The notes under the pieces: generated by a model | The model's database searches: none | Told to the model about the DNA's origin: nothing | The model's input: the letters and a program-made list of their open reading frames with translations, nothing else | Source: Rubrivivax sp. | GTDB taxonomy: Bacteria; Pseudomonadota; Gammaproteobacteria; Burkholderiales; Burkholderiaceae_C | Direction: 5' to 3' | Length of the DNA: 64,000 nt | Assembly (NCBI GenBank): GCA_030653385.1 | Contig: JAURZM010000056.1 | Location: 1-64,000, forward strand | Translations under genes and position numbers: made by a program | Part shown: positions 7,775 through 16,281 of the stretch, one piece after another | Layout: every line of letters begins with the position of its first letter | Position numbering within the stretch: the stretch's first letter is position 1

Positions 7775-8080
7775 ATGGCCAAACTGTCCATCAAGCAGCG
7801 CGAAGAAAAGCGCGAGAAGCTGGTTGCCAAGTACGCAAAGAAGTACGCCGAGCTCAAGAGCGTCAGCAATGACGCGAAGCTCAGCGACGAAGAGCGTTAC
7901 GCCGCCCGCCTGGAGCTCCAAAAGCTGCCGCGCAATGCCAACCCGACGCGGCTGCGCAACCGCTGCGCGCTGACCGGCCGTGGCCGTGGCACCTTCCGCA
8001 TGTTCGGCCTGGGCCGCAACAAGATCCGCGAACTCGCCTTCAAGGGCGACATTCCCGGCATGGTCAAGGCCAGCTGGTAA
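7775..8080 (+). CDS. rpsN: 30S ribosomal protein S14 (zinc-free form)
   Basis: This encodes a 101-residue S14 of the 30S head. MAKLSIKQREEKREKLVAKY is the long zinc-independent (C-) form, and LRNRCALTGRGRGTFRMFGLGRNKIRE lacks the paired CxxC motifs of the C+ form. The ATG at 7775 gives normal length, so the in-frame start at 7709 inside rplE is rejected. AAGGAA lies 9 to 14 bases upstream. Confidence 0.97.
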   Translation: MAKLSIKQREEKREKLVAKYAKKYAELKSVSNDAKLSDEERYAARLELQKLPRNANPTRLRNRCALTGRGRGTFRMFGLGRNKIRELAFKGDIPGMVKASW

Positions 8081-8107
8081 TTCGGCGAGAAGATCAGGAG
8101 CAATTTC

Positions 8108-8503
8108 ATGAGCATGAGTGATCCCATCGCCGACATGCTGACCCGCATTCGCAACGCCCAAAGCGTTGCGAAGACGGCAGTCACCATGCCTTCGTCGAAG
8201 CTGAAGGTCGCAATCGCGCAAGTGCTGAAGGACGAGGGCTACATCGACGGCTTCGCCATTCGTGACAACGAAGGCAAGCACGAACTCGAAGTGGCGCTGA
8301 AGTACTACGCCGGCCGTCCCGTGATCGAGCGCATCGAACGTGTCAGCCGACCCGGCCTGCGTGTCTACAAGGGCCGCGACGCCATCCCGCAGGTCATGAA
8401 CGGCCTGGGTGTGGCCATCGTGACCACGCCCAAGGGCGTGATGACCGACCGCAAGGCTCGCCAGACCGGTGTCGGTGGCGAAGTGCTTTGTTACGTCGCA
8501 TGA
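8108..8503 (+). CDS. rpsH: 30S ribosomal protein S8
   Basis: This encodes a 131-residue S8, a central-domain assembly protein that in E. coli represses the spc operon by binding the L5 region of the mRNA. DPIADMLTRIRNAQ and RVSRPGLRVYKG are diagnostic. The ATG at 8108 has AGGAG at 8096-8100; an ATG at 8114 is the alternative. The C-terminus GVGGEVLCYVA is typical. Confidence 0.97.
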   Translation: MSMSDPIADMLTRIRNAQSVAKTAVTMPSSKLKVAIAQVLKDEGYIDGFAIRDNEGKHELEVALKYYAGRPVIERIERVSRPGLRVYKGRDAIPQVMNGLGVAIVTTPKGVMTDRKARQTGVGGEVLCYVA

Positions 8504-8528
8504 CCTCCAAGAAGAACGGAGCACAGAC

Positions 8529-9062
8529 ATGTCCCGCGTAGGAAAGATGCCCATCGCCGTGCCACCAGGTGTGGACGTGGCGATTTCGGCAGACAACATC
8601 ACCATCAAGGGCAGCAACGGCACGCTGGTGCGCGCCATGAACCCCTTGGTGAAGGTCAAGAACGAAGCCGGCACGCTGAGCTTCGTGCCCGCCAACGAAT
8701 CGGCTGCTGCCGATGCGATGAGCGGCACGATGCGCGCGCTGGTGGCCAATATGGTGGGTGGTGTCAGCAAAGGCTTCGAAAAGAAGCTGTCGCTGGTGGG
8801 CGTGGGCTTTCGCGCCCAGGCCGCCGGTCAGAAGCTGAACCTGCAGATCGGGTTTTCGCACCCGGTGGTCAAGGACATGCCCGCGGGCATCAAGGTGGCC
8901 ACGCCGACGCAGACCGAAATCGTCATCTCGGGTCCTGACCGCCAGGTGGTGGGTCAGCTGGCTGCCGAGGTGCGCGCCTTCCGTCCGCCGGAGCCCTACA
9001 AGGGCAAGGGCATCCGCTACGTCGGTGAGCGTGTGTCGCTCAAAGAGACGAAGAAGAAGTAA
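8529..9062 (+). CDS. rplF: 50S ribosomal protein L6
   Basis: This encodes a 177-residue L6 with two tandem alpha/beta domains near the sarcin-ricin loop. MSRVGKMPIAVPPGVDV and FRPPEPYKGKGIRYVGE are the conserved ends. The ATG at 8529 is preceded by a GGAG-type site. The frame start at 8469, inside rpsH, is rejected. Confidence 0.98.
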   Translation: MSRVGKMPIAVPPGVDVAISADNITIKGSNGTLVRAMNPLVKVKNEAGTLSFVPANESAAADAMSGTMRALVANMVGGVSKGFEKKLSLVGVGFRAQAAGQKLNLQIGFSHPVVKDMPAGIKVATPTQTEIVISGPDRQVVGQLAAEVRAFRPPEPYKGKGIRYVGERVSLKETKKK

Positions 9063-9085
9063 GGACGTCCGAAAGGAAAAGCGCC

Positions 9086-9454
9086 ATGAGCATGACCAAA
9101 AAAGAACAACGCCTGCGCCGTTCGCGCCAGACGCGCACGCGCATTGCGCTGCAACGTGTGGTTCGCCTGGCGGTGCACCGCTCCAACCAGCACATCTACG
9201 CCAGCATCGTCTCCGACGACGGCAGCCTGGTGTTGGCCAGTGCTTCCACCGCCGAGAAGGAAGTGCGCGATCTGCTGGGTGGCGAAGGCAAGGGCGGCAA
9301 CGTCGCTGCCGCCACCCTGGTGGGCAAGCGCATCGCCGAGAAGGCCAAGGCTGCAGGCATCGAGAAGGTCGCTTTCGACCGCTCGGGTTTTGCTTTCCAT
9401 GGCCGAGTCAAGGCCGTGGCCGAAGCGGCCCGCGAAGCCGGTCTGCAGTTCTAA
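9086..9454 (+). CDS. rplR: 50S ribosomal protein L18
   Basis: This encodes a 122-residue L18 that binds 5S rRNA together with L5. RLRRSRQTRTRIALQ is the basic N-terminal arm, and HIYASIVSDDGSLVLASAST with FDRSGFAFHGRVKA are core blocks. Two starts, 9086 and 9092, are possible; 9086 (MSMTKKEQ) is kept because AAAGGAAAA lies just upstream. Confidence 0.97.
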   Translation: MSMTKKEQRLRRSRQTRTRIALQRVVRLAVHRSNQHIYASIVSDDGSLVLASASTAEKEVRDLLGGEGKGGNVAAATLVGKRIAEKAKAAGIEKVAFDRSGFAFHGRVKAVAEAAREAGLQF

Positions 9455-9481
9455 GCTGCGCCGCACCCAAGGAACAACAGA

Positions 9482-10000
9482 ATGGCAAAGTTCACCCCCC
9501 GCGCGCAGACCGAGCAAAACGATGACGGTCTGAAGGAAAAGATGATCGCGGTCAACCGCGTCACCAAGGTCGTCAAGGGCGGCCGCACGCTCAGCTTCGC
9601 TGCACTCACTGTCGTGGGTGACGGCGACGGCCGCATCGGCATGGGCAAGGGCAAGGCCAAGGAAGTGCCGGTGGCGGTGCAAAAGGCCATGGAGTCGGCG
9701 CGCCGCAACATGGTCAAGGTGCAGTTGCGCAACGGCACCATCCAGCACAACGTGCGCGGTGAGCACGGCGCGGCCAAGGTGCTGATGGCGCCGGCCAAGC
9801 CGGGTGACGGCATCATCGCCGGCGGCCCGATGCGCGCAGTGTTTGAAGTCATGGGCGTGACCGACATCGTGGCCAAGAGCCTCGGTTCGAGCAACCCGTA
9901 CAACATGGTCCGTGCCACGCTCGATGCGCTGAAGCGCTCGACGACGCCCGCGGAAATCGCGGCCAAGCGCGGCAAGACGGTCGAAGAGCTCTTCAGCTGA
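9482..10000 (+). CDS. rpsE: 30S ribosomal protein S5
   Basis: This encodes a 172-residue S5, involved in mRNA entry and decoding accuracy. KMIAVNRVTKVVKGGRTLSF and DGRIGMGKGKAKEVPVA form the double-stranded RNA-binding domain, and AKSLGSSNPYNMVRAT is the C-terminal domain. The length is normal. A 30-base gap with an AAGCGGAG site precedes rpmD. Confidence 0.98.
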   Translation: MAKFTPRAQTEQNDDGLKEKMIAVNRVTKVVKGGRTLSFAALTVVGDGDGRIGMGKGKAKEVPVAVQKAMESARRNMVKVQLRNGTIQHNVRGEHGAAKVLMAPAKPGDGIIAGGPMRAVFEVMGVTDIVAKSLGSSNPYNMVRATLDALKRSTTPAEIAAKRGKTVEELFS

Positions 10001-10030
10001 ATCTGACCGGGCCGCAAGCGGAGAAATCAC

Positions 10031-10213
10031 ATGTCTGAAAAGAAGACCCTCACGGTCAAACTCGTTCGCAGTGTTGCCGGCACGCGCCAGTCGCACCGCG
10101 ACACGGTGCGCGGCCTGGGCCTGCGCAAACTCAACAGCACCAAGGTGCTGGAAGACACGCCGGCGGTGCGCGGCATGATCAACAAGGTCGACTACCTCGT
10201 CCAGGTGCTGTGA
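10031..10213 (+). CDS. rpmD: 50S ribosomal protein L30
   Basis: This encodes a 60-residue L30. TVKLVRSVAGTRQSHRDTVRGLGLRK is the compact family signature (positions about 8 to 33). Its TGA overlaps the rplO ATG (TGATG at 10211-10215), giving coupled translation. The size is that of bacterial L30. Confidence 0.97.
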   Translation: MSEKKTLTVKLVRSVAGTRQSHRDTVRGLGLRKLNSTKVLEDTPAVRGMINKVDYLVQVL

Positions 10214-10644
10214 TGGAACTGAACAAGATCAAGCCGGCAGACGGCGCCAAGAAGTCGCGCCGCCGTGTCGGCCGCGGCATCGGTTCGGGCCTGGGCAAGA
10301 CCGCAGGTCGTGGCCACAAGGGCCAGAAGAGCCGTGCCGGTGGGTACCACAAGGTGGGCTTCGAAGGCGGCCAGATGCCGCTGCAGCGTCGCCTGCCCAA
10401 GCGTGGCTTCAAGTCGACCACGTTGAAGTACAACGGCGAGGTGACCCTGGCCGACCTGGAAAAGCTGGGCGCTGACGAAGTTGATCTGGTGTCGCTGAAG
10501 GCCGCTGGCCTGGTGCGCCAGCTGATCAAACACGTCAAGGTCATCAAGTCGGGTGAACTGACGCGCAAGGTCACGCTCAAGGGCATCGGCGCGACCGCTG
10601 GCGCCAAGGCAGCCATCGAAGCCGCTGGCGGCTCGCTGGCCTGA
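10213..10644 (+). CDS. rplO: 50S ribosomal protein L15
   Basis: This encodes a 143-residue L15, a late-assembly 23S rRNA-binding protein. MELNKIKPADGAKKSRRRVGRG and KTAGRGHKGQKSRAGG are diagnostic of the extended N-terminal arm. The ATG at 10213 overlaps the rpmD stop; the GTG one codon earlier is less likely. It is followed by secY as in most bacteria. Confidence 0.97.
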   Translation: MELNKIKPADGAKKSRRRVGRGIGSGLGKTAGRGHKGQKSRAGGYHKVGFEGGQMPLQRRLPKRGFKSTTLKYNGEVTLADLEKLGADEVDLVSLKAAGLVRQLIKHVKVIKSGELTRKVTLKGIGATAGAKAAIEAAGGSLA

Positions 10645-10682
10645 ACGGCCGACTGAAACCGGACTGAAGGAACAAGAACCTC

Positions 10683-11993
10683 GTGGTTACCTCTGCGAAC
10701 CAACTGGCCAAGAGCGGGAAATTCGGTGACCTGCGTCGCCGGATCGTCTTCCTGATCATGGCGCTGGTGGTCTACCGCATCGGCGGGCACATTCCCGTGC
10801 CCGGCATCGACCCGGCTCAACTGCAACAACTGTTCGCAGGCCAGAGCGGCGGCATCCTGAGCATGTTCAACATGTTCAGCGGTGGCGCCTTGTCGCGCTT
10901 CTCGGTTCTTGCCCTGGGCATCATGCCCTACATCAGCGCCAGCATCATCATGCAGCTGATGACCTACGTGGTGCCCACGCTCGAGGCCATCAAGAAAGAA
11001 GGCGAAGCCGGGCGCCGCAAGATCACGCAGTACACGCGCTACGGCACGCTGGTGCTGGCCATCTTCCAGAGCCTGGGCATTGCGCTGGCGCTCGAAGGTT
11101 CGGCTGGGCTGGTGCTGGCACCGGGCTTTGGTTTTCGCATGACAACCGTGGTCTGCCTGGTGGCCGGCACGATGTTCCTGATGTGGCTGGGTGAACAGAT
11201 CACCGAGCGAGGCATCGGCAACGGCATCTCGATCCTGATCTTCGCCGGCATCGTGGCCGGGCTGCCCTCGGCGATGGCCGGGCTGTTCGAGCTGGTGCGC
11301 ACGGGTGCCATGAGCATCGTGGCCTGCCTGTTCATTCTGGCGGTGGTGGTCTTCGTGACCTTCGCGGTGGTGTTCGTCGAACGGGGCCAGCGCAAGATCC
11401 TGGTCAACTACGCCAAGCGCCAGGTGGGCAACAAGGTTTATGGCGGCCAGTCTTCGCACTTGCCGCTGAAGCTGAACATGAGCGGCGTGATCCCGCCCAT
11501 CTTCGCCAGCAGCATCATCCTGCTGCCGGCCACGGTGGTGGGGTGGTTCGCCACCGGTGAAGGCATGCGCTGGCTGAAAGACCTGTCGGCAGCTTTGTCG
11601 CCTGGTCAGCCGATCTACGTGATGCTTTATGCCGCGATGATCATCTTCTTCTGCTTCTTCTACACGGCGTTGGTGTTCAACAGCCGCGAGACCGCAGACA
11701 ACCTGAAGAAGAGCGGCGCCTTCATTCCCGGCATCCGCCCGGGCGACCAGACCGCCAGGCACATCGACCGCATCCTGAGTCGCCTGACGCTGGCTGGCGC
11801 CGTGTACATCACTGCCGTCTGCCTGCTGCCTGAGTTTCTGGTGCTCAAGTACAACGTGCCCTTCTACTTCGGTGGCACGTCGCTCCTGATCATTGTCGTT
11901 GTCACCATGGACTTCTGGTCCCAGGTGCAGAGCTACGTGATGAGCCAGCAGTACGAGTCGCTCCTCAAGAAGGCCAACTTCAAGACGAGCTGA
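10683..11993 (+). CDS. secY: Protein translocase subunit SecY
   Basis: This encodes a 436-residue integral membrane protein forming the SecYEG protein-conducting channel. About ten hydrophobic segments are visible, beginning with VFLIMALVVYRIGGHIPVPG. The plug-region GALSRFSVLALGIMPYISAS and the cytoplasmic loop VERGQRKILVNYAKRQVG are conserved SecY landmarks. The start is GTG at 10683 with AAGGAA about 10 bases upstream. It shares the operon with the spc ribosomal genes, and infA starts 2 bases after its stop. Confidence 0.97.
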   Translation: MVTSANQLAKSGKFGDLRRRIVFLIMALVVYRIGGHIPVPGIDPAQLQQLFAGQSGGILSMFNMFSGGALSRFSVLALGIMPYISASIIMQLMTYVVPTLEAIKKEGEAGRRKITQYTRYGTLVLAIFQSLGIALALEGSAGLVLAPGFGFRMTTVVCLVAGTMFLMWLGEQITERGIGNGISILIFAGIVAGLPSAMAGLFELVRTGAMSIVACLFILAVVVFVTFAVVFVERGQRKILVNYAKRQVGNKVYGGQSSHLPLKLNMSGVIPPIFASSIILLPATVVGWFATGEGMRWLKDLSAALSPGQPIYVMLYAAMIIFFCFFYTALVFNSRETADNLKKSGAFIPGIRPGDQTARHIDRILSRLTLAGAVYITAVCLLPEFLVLKYNVPFYFGGTSLLIIVVVTMDFWSQVQSYVMSQQYESLLKKANFKTS

Positions 11994-11995
11994 TC

Positions 11996-12214
11996 ATGAG
12001 CAAAGACGACGTCATCCAGATGCAGGGGGAGATTCTCGAAAATCTCCCCAACGCCACCTTCCGCGTGAAGCTCGAAAACGGCCACGTGGTGTTGGGGCAT
12101 ATCAGCGGCAAGATGCGCATGCACTACATCCGCATCCTTCCCGGTGACAAGGTCACCGTGGAGCTCACACCGTACGACTTGTCGCGGGCACGCATCGTGT
12201 TCCGCGCCAAGTGA
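11996..12214 (+). CDS. infA: Translation initiation factor IF-1
   Basis: This encodes a 72-residue OB-fold IF-1 that occupies the ribosomal A site during initiation. MSKDDVIQMQGEILENLPNA and GKMRMHYIRILPGDKV are signatures. Here infA is inside the spc block between secY and rpmJ, as in many Betaproteobacteria, rather than standing alone as in E. coli. Confidence 0.97.
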   Translation: MSKDDVIQMQGEILENLPNATFRVKLENGHVVLGHISGKMRMHYIRILPGDKVTVELTPYDLSRARIVFRAK

Positions 12215-12245
12215 AGTTTCAAGACCCGGGGTCAAGGAGAAGACC

Positions 12246-12359
12246 ATGAAAGTCGCCGCTTCCGTCAAGAAGATGTGCCGCAACTGCAAGATCATCCGCC
12301 GCAAGGGTGTGGTGCGTGTCATCTGCACCGACCCGCGCCACAAGCAGCGTCAAGGCTGA
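12246..12359 (+). CDS. rpmJ: 50S ribosomal protein L36 (zinc form)
   Basis: This encodes a 37-residue L36. MKVAASVKKMCRNCKIIRR and VICTDPRHKQRQG carry the CxxC...CxxxxH zinc ligands of the C+ paralogue. AAGGAGA lies 6 to 12 bases before the ATG at 12246. It closes the spc block, and rpsM follows after 14 bases. Confidence 0.97.
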   Translation: MKVAASVKKMCRNCKIIRRKGVVRVICTDPRHKQRQG

Positions 12360-12373
12360 TTTAGAGGAACACC

Positions 12374-12739
12374 ATGGCACGCATTGCCGGTATCAACATC
12401 CCGCCCCACAAGCACACCGAAATCGGTCTGACGTCGATCTACGGCATTGGCCGCTCCACCGCGCAGAAAATCTGCGAAGTGGTCGGCATCCCGTATTCGA
12501 AGAAGATCAAGGATCTGACCGACTCGGACCTCGAGAAGATCCGCGAGGAAATCGGCCGCATGACGATCGAGGGCGACCTGCGTCGTGAACTCTCGATCAG
12601 CATCAAGCGCCTGATGGACCTGGGCTGCTATCGCGGCTTCCGTCACCGCCGCGGCCTGCCCGTGCGTGGTCAGCGCACCCGCACCAACGCCCGCACCCGC
12701 AAGGGCCCGCGCAAGGGCGCCGCTGCGCTGAAGAAGTAA
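12374..12739 (+). CDS. rpsM: 30S ribosomal protein S13
   Basis: This encodes a 121-residue S13 of the 30S head, contacting P-site tRNA and L5. MARIAGINIPPHKHTEIGLT and GQRTRTNARTRKGPRK are the conserved ends, and YRGFRHRRGLPVRG is the central signature. An AGAGGAA site lies 7 bases before the start. It is the first gene of the alpha block. Confidence 0.98.
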   Translation: MARIAGINIPPHKHTEIGLTSIYGIGRSTAQKICEVVGIPYSKKIKDLTDSDLEKIREEIGRMTIEGDLRRELSISIKRLMDLGCYRGFRHRRGLPVRGQRTRTNARTRKGPRKGAAALKK

Positions 12740-12770
12740 GCTGCCGCAGCAACACTGAAAGACACAAGAC

Positions 12771-13175
12771 ATGGCCAAGGCACCCGTCAATACCGCTGCG
12801 CGCCGCGTGAGCAAGAAGGTCCGCAAGAACGTTGCGGACGGCATCGCTCACGTGCATGCGTCGTTCAACAACACCATCATCACCATCACCGACCGTCAAG
12901 GTGGTGCGCTGGCCTGGGCTTCCAGTGGTGGCCAGGGCTTCAAGGGCTCGCGCAAGAGCACGCCGTTTGCTGCCCAGGTAGCAGCCGAGGTGTGTGGCCG
13001 CGCAGCGCAAGAGCAGGGCATCAAGAACCTGGACGTGCGCATCAAGGGCCCCGGCCCCGGCCGCGAAAGCAGCGTTCGTGCACTGGCTTCGCTGGGCATC
13101 CGCATCAACAGCATCAGCGACGTGACGCCGATTCCGCACAACGGTTGCCGGCCGCAGAAGCGTCGGAGGATTTGA
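12771..13175 (+). CDS. rpsK: 30S ribosomal protein S11
   Basis: This encodes a 134-residue S11 of the 30S platform. VHASFNNTIITITDRQGGAL and the C-terminal TPIPHNGCRPQKRRR are diagnostic. The gene is followed immediately, within its stop context, by a dispersed palindromic repeat and a gap of 310 bases, which is unusual inside the alpha operon. Confidence 0.98.
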   Translation: MAKAPVNTAARRVSKKVRKNVADGIAHVHASFNNTIITITDRQGGALAWASSGGQGFKGSRKSTPFAAQVAAEVCGRAAQEQGIKNLDVRIKGPGPGRESSVRALASLGIRINSISDVTPIPHNGCRPQKRRRI

Positions 13176-13254
13176 CCCCCCCGGAGCGCCTTCGGCGCAC
13201 CCCCCCCCAGGGGTGCGCAGCTGGCGGACCGGCAGAGCCGGATCCGCGGCGGCC
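13176..13254 (-). repeat. Dispersed palindromic repeat, copy A (inside alpha operon)
   Basis: Read on the minus strand, this stretch matches the element at 36728-36808: over the first 31 bases about 27 are identical. Both copies have the same order of features: GCCGCCG, a CCGGCTxTGCCGG palindrome, a GCGC(A)CCCC...GGGG(T)GCGC palindrome, a GCGCC...GGCGC palindrome, then a G-run. Such modular palindromes behave like REP-type intergenic repeats. The remaining gap (13255-13485) contains a TAGAAT box at 13299-13304 without a good -35, and small hairpins before rpsD. Confidence 0.7.
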
Positions 13255-13485
13255 ACTTGATGGAACGCGCCGGCAAGCAAGCCTTCTGCGCTTGCGGATA
13301 GAATAGAGAGTTTCCCGAGCCGGTGAGCACTTTGCTGCAAACCGGCCGTTTTCCTGAAGGCCCCGGTCTTCAACAAGCCCACTGTCTGCGCGCATGGCTA
13401 TGCCGCCGCCAGACTCGCGCGGGGCGCCGCTGGAAAGCTTTCCGGTTGCGTCTGCCGCGTCAGAACGATTCACAAGGACACATTC

Positions 13486-14109
13486 GTGGCACGACTTCTT
13501 GGCCCCAAGGGCAAACTTTCCCGCCGTGAAGGCACCGACCTCTTCCTGAAGAGCGCACGCCGCTCGATCAGCGACAAGGTCAAATTCGACAGCAAGCCCG
13601 GCCAGCACGGCCGCACCAGTGGCTCGCGCACTTCCGACTTCGGCCTGCAACTGCGTGAAAAGCAGAAGGTCAAGCGCATGTACGGCATCCTGGAGCGCCA
13701 GTTCCGCCGCTACTTCGCCGAAGCCGAGCGCCGCAAGGGCAACACCGGTGCGAACCTGCTGGCGTTGCTGGAAACGCGCCTGGACAACGTCGTCTACCGC
13801 ATGGGCTTCGGCAGCACGCGCGCCGAAGCGCGCCAGCTGGTGTCGCACAAGGCGCTGATGGTCAACGGCCAGGTCGTGAACATCCCGTCCTACCAGGTCA
13901 AGGCCGGCGACACCGTCGCCATGCGCGACAAGAGCAAGGCGCAGCTGCGGGTCACTGACGCGCTGAAGCTGGCGCAATCCATCGGCCTGGCCGACTGGGT
14001 GTCGGTCGACGCCACCAAGATGGAAGGTGTCTTCAAGAAGGTGCCCGATCGCGACCAGTACGGCGCCGAAATCAAAGAAGCGCTGATCGTCGAGTTGTAC
14101 TCGCGATAA
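13486..14109 (+). CDS. rpsD: 30S ribosomal protein S4
   Basis: This encodes a 207-residue S4, which nucleates 16S assembly and in E. coli represses the alpha operon. MARLLGPKGKLSRREGTDL is the zinc-free N-terminus, and the S4 RNA-binding domain spans RLDNVVYRMGFGSTRAEARQLVSHK to about residue 155. The start is GTG at 13486 with CAAGGA upstream. It is separated from rpsK by 310 bases, so it may have its own leader or promoter. Confidence 0.97.
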   Translation: MARLLGPKGKLSRREGTDLFLKSARRSISDKVKFDSKPGQHGRTSGSRTSDFGLQLREKQKVKRMYGILERQFRRYFAEAERRKGNTGANLLALLETRLDNVVYRMGFGSTRAEARQLVSHKALMVNGQVVNIPSYQVKAGDTVAMRDKSKAQLRVTDALKLAQSIGLADWVSVDATKMEGVFKKVPDRDQYGAEIKEALIVELYSR

Positions 14110-14261
14110 GCCAGAAGAGCGGGCGCCTCGGCCGCAGCGTCGAAGCGCTTTCACTTTCGTTTCGTGTGCCGGGCGCGAAGCGATCCATCCCCAGCCCGGC
14201 GCGGTCCTACAGCCTTATCGGTGTAACGAGCCGAGGGTATTGACAGGAACAAAAGACATTC

Positions 14262-15251
14262 ATGCAAACCACCCTTCTGAAGCCCAAGGCCATCCAGGTT
14301 GAGCCGCTCGGCGGCCACCGCGCCAAAGCCACGCTCGAACCCTTCGAACGCGGCTACGGCCACACCCTGGGCAATGCGCTGCGGCGTGTGCTGCTGTCGT
14401 CGATGGTGGGCTACGCCCCCACCGAGGTGACCATTGCCGGCGTGCTGCACGAGTACTCGGCCATCGACGGCGTGCAAGAAGACGTCGTGCACATCATGCT
14501 CAACCTCAAGGGCGTGGTCTTCCGCCTGCACAACCGCGACGAAGTGACGCTGGTTCTGCGCAAGGAAGGCGAAGGCGCGGTCACGGCCGGCGACATCCAG
14601 ACCCCGCACGACGTCGAGATCATCAACCCTGAGCACGTCATTGCGCACCTGTCGCAAGGTGGCAAGCTCGACATGCAGATCAAGGTCGAAAAGGGCCGTG
14701 GTTACGTGCCGGGCAACCTGCGCCGCTACGGTGACGAAACCACCAAGAGCATCGGCCGCATCGTGCTGGATGCGTCGTTTTCGCCCGTCCGCCGCGTCAG
14801 CTACGCCGTCGAAAACGCCCGTGTCGAACAGCGCACCGACCTCGACAAGCTGGTGATGGAGATCGAGACCAACGGTTCGATCCCGCCCGAAGAAGCCATC
14901 CGCCAGAGCGCCCGTATCCTGGTCGAACAACTGGCGTTTTTCGCCCAGATCGACCCGACGCCGGCCTTCGACAGCGCTTCGCAGCAGACCTCGCGCCCGA
15001 CGCCGTTCGATCCCATCCTGCTGCGCCCGGTGGACGAACTGGAACTGACGGTGCGTTCGGCCAACTGCCTGAAGGCCGAAAACATCTACTACATCGGCGA
15101 CCTGATCCAGCGCACCGAAACCGAGCTGCTGAAGACGCCGAACCTGGGCCGCAAGAGCCTGAACGAAATCAAGGAAGTGCTGGCATCGCGCGGGCTCACG
15201 CTCGGTGCGCGGCTGGAGAACTGGCCCCCGCAGGGCCTGGACAAACGCTGA
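14262..15251 (+). CDS. rpoA: DNA-directed RNA polymerase alpha subunit
   Basis: This encodes a 329-residue alpha subunit. The N-terminal assembly domain includes ERGYGHTLGNALRRVLLSSM. A linker around residues 235-250 leads to the C-terminal domain, which binds UP elements and activators (VRSANCLKAENIYYIGDLIQ, NLGRKSLNEIKEVLASRGL). The length is the bacterial norm. A 152-base non-coding gap precedes it; a TTGACA at 14240 is too close to the ATG to act as its -35. Confidence 0.98.
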   Translation: MQTTLLKPKAIQVEPLGGHRAKATLEPFERGYGHTLGNALRRVLLSSMVGYAPTEVTIAGVLHEYSAIDGVQEDVVHIMLNLKGVVFRLHNRDEVTLVLRKEGEGAVTAGDIQTPHDVEIINPEHVIAHLSQGGKLDMQIKVEKGRGYVPGNLRRYGDETTKSIGRIVLDASFSPVRRVSYAVENARVEQRTDLDKLVMEIETNGSIPPEEAIRQSARILVEQLAFFAQIDPTPAFDSASQQTSRPTPFDPILLRPVDELELTVRSANCLKAENIYYIGDLIQRTETELLKTPNLGRKSLNEIKEVLASRGLTLGARLENWPPQGLDKR

Positions 15252-15278
15252 GACTCCAGCGTTCTGTCGTCAACGGTA

Positions 15279-15332
15279 GGGCCCTGAATCAGGGCCCGTG
15301 TGCAACCCCCAGTACCTGATACGGCTGGGGTT
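15279..15332 (+). promoter_or_regulatory. Two hairpins between rpoA and rplQ
   Basis: GGGCCCTG-AAT-CAGGGCCC (15279-15297) is a perfect 8-bp stem. AACCCCCAG...CTGGGGTT (15304-15332) is a second stem with one bulge, followed by CAATAAAG and the rplQ ribosome site. Neither has a T-run, so partial attenuation or mRNA processing is more likely than full termination. Confidence 0.4.
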
Positions 15333-15356
15333 CAATAAAGACAGGAAAGAAGCACC

Positions 15357-15755
15357 ATGCGCCACCGCAACGGCCCCCGCAAACTGAACCGCACCACCTC
15401 GCACCGCCTGGCGATGCTGAGGAATATGTGCAACTCGATGATCATGCACGAGGCGATCAAGACGACGCTGCCCAAAGCCAAAGAGCTGCGCAGCGTGGTC
15501 GAGCCCCTGATCACATTGGGCAAGACCCCCACGCTGGCCAACCGCCGCCTGGCCTTCAACCGCACGCGTGACCGCGATGTGGTGGCCAAGCTCTTCAACG
15601 TGCTGGGCCCGCGCTACCAGGCGCGCCCGGGTGGCTACACGCGCATCCTGAAGATGGGTTTCCGTGTTGGCGACAACGCGCCGATGGCTTTTGTCGAACT
15701 GGTCGACCGTCCGGAACCCGTTGCCGAAGCTGCACCGGCTGAACAGGCCGAATAG
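15357..15755 (+). CDS. rplQ: 50S ribosomal protein L17
   Basis: This encodes a 132-residue L17. MRHRNGPRKLNRTTSHRLAM is close to the universal start (usually MRHRKSGRQLNR), and PRYQARPGGYTRILKMGFRVGDNAPMA is the diagnostic core. An Ala/Glu-rich tail of about 15 residues follows. GGAAAG lies about 7 bases before the ATG. It ends the protein-coding part of the translation cluster, and an initiator tRNA follows after 19 bases. Confidence 0.97.
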   Translation: MRHRNGPRKLNRTTSHRLAMLRNMCNSMIMHEAIKTTLPKAKELRSVVEPLITLGKTPTLANRRLAFNRTRDRDVVAKLFNVLGPRYQARPGGYTRILKMGFRVGDNAPMAFVELVDRPEPVAEAAPAEQAE

Positions 15756-15774
15756 TCAGCAACACAAGATCAAG

Positions 15775-15851
<77 letters not shown>

Positions 15852-15860
15852 GTCAGAGAC

Positions 15861-15890
15861 AAAGCCCGCGCACTGCGGGCTTTGTTGTTT
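15861..15890 (+). terminator. Rho-independent terminator after tRNA copy 1
   Basis: AAAGCCCGC-GCACT-GCGGGCTTT is a perfect 9-bp stem followed by GTTGTTTG. It would end transcription from the ribosomal operon. A TATACT box at 15960-15965, without a clear -35, may be the -10 element of the second tRNA copy. Confidence 0.75.
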
Positions 15891-15977
15891 GTGGCGGCCC
15901 GTTCGTGAATGCACGTGTGCGATCGGTGTGCGGCGCAAGCGCGAGTGCGTCAGGTGCGCTATACTTTAAGGCTCAGT

Positions 15978-16054
<77 letters not shown>

Positions 16055-16096
16055 AAGATCACTGAAAAAAAGCAAAAAGACGAACGAAGAAAAAGT

Positions 16097-16133
16097 GCCG
16101 AAGGCCCGCCGCGTGCGGGCCTTCGGCGTTTTT
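16097..16133 (+). terminator. Strong rho-independent terminator
   Basis: GCCGAAGGCCCGC-CGCGT-GCGGGCCTTCGGC forms a perfect 13-bp stem, followed one base later by TTTTT. It closes the translation gene cluster. The 150 bases after it, up to the ligase start, contain only three TTGATC-like boxes and no clear promoter. Confidence 0.92.
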
Positions 16134-16281
16134 GATCGACGTCTTTGATCGCCGTATTGATCTGCGCTGCTGAGCGATGTTTTTCGGGTCACGCTGATGC
16201 CCATCGGTGCGGGGTGATCTCGGATGCCGAATCGGCCGGCGCTGCGGTACCGTGTGCTTCGATGTCCACCCCGTGCCGACC

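Noticed and set aside
14240..14245. TTGACA just before rpoA as a promoter
   Set aside because: A -10 element would fall inside the rpoA start codon region, leaving no room for a transcript start.
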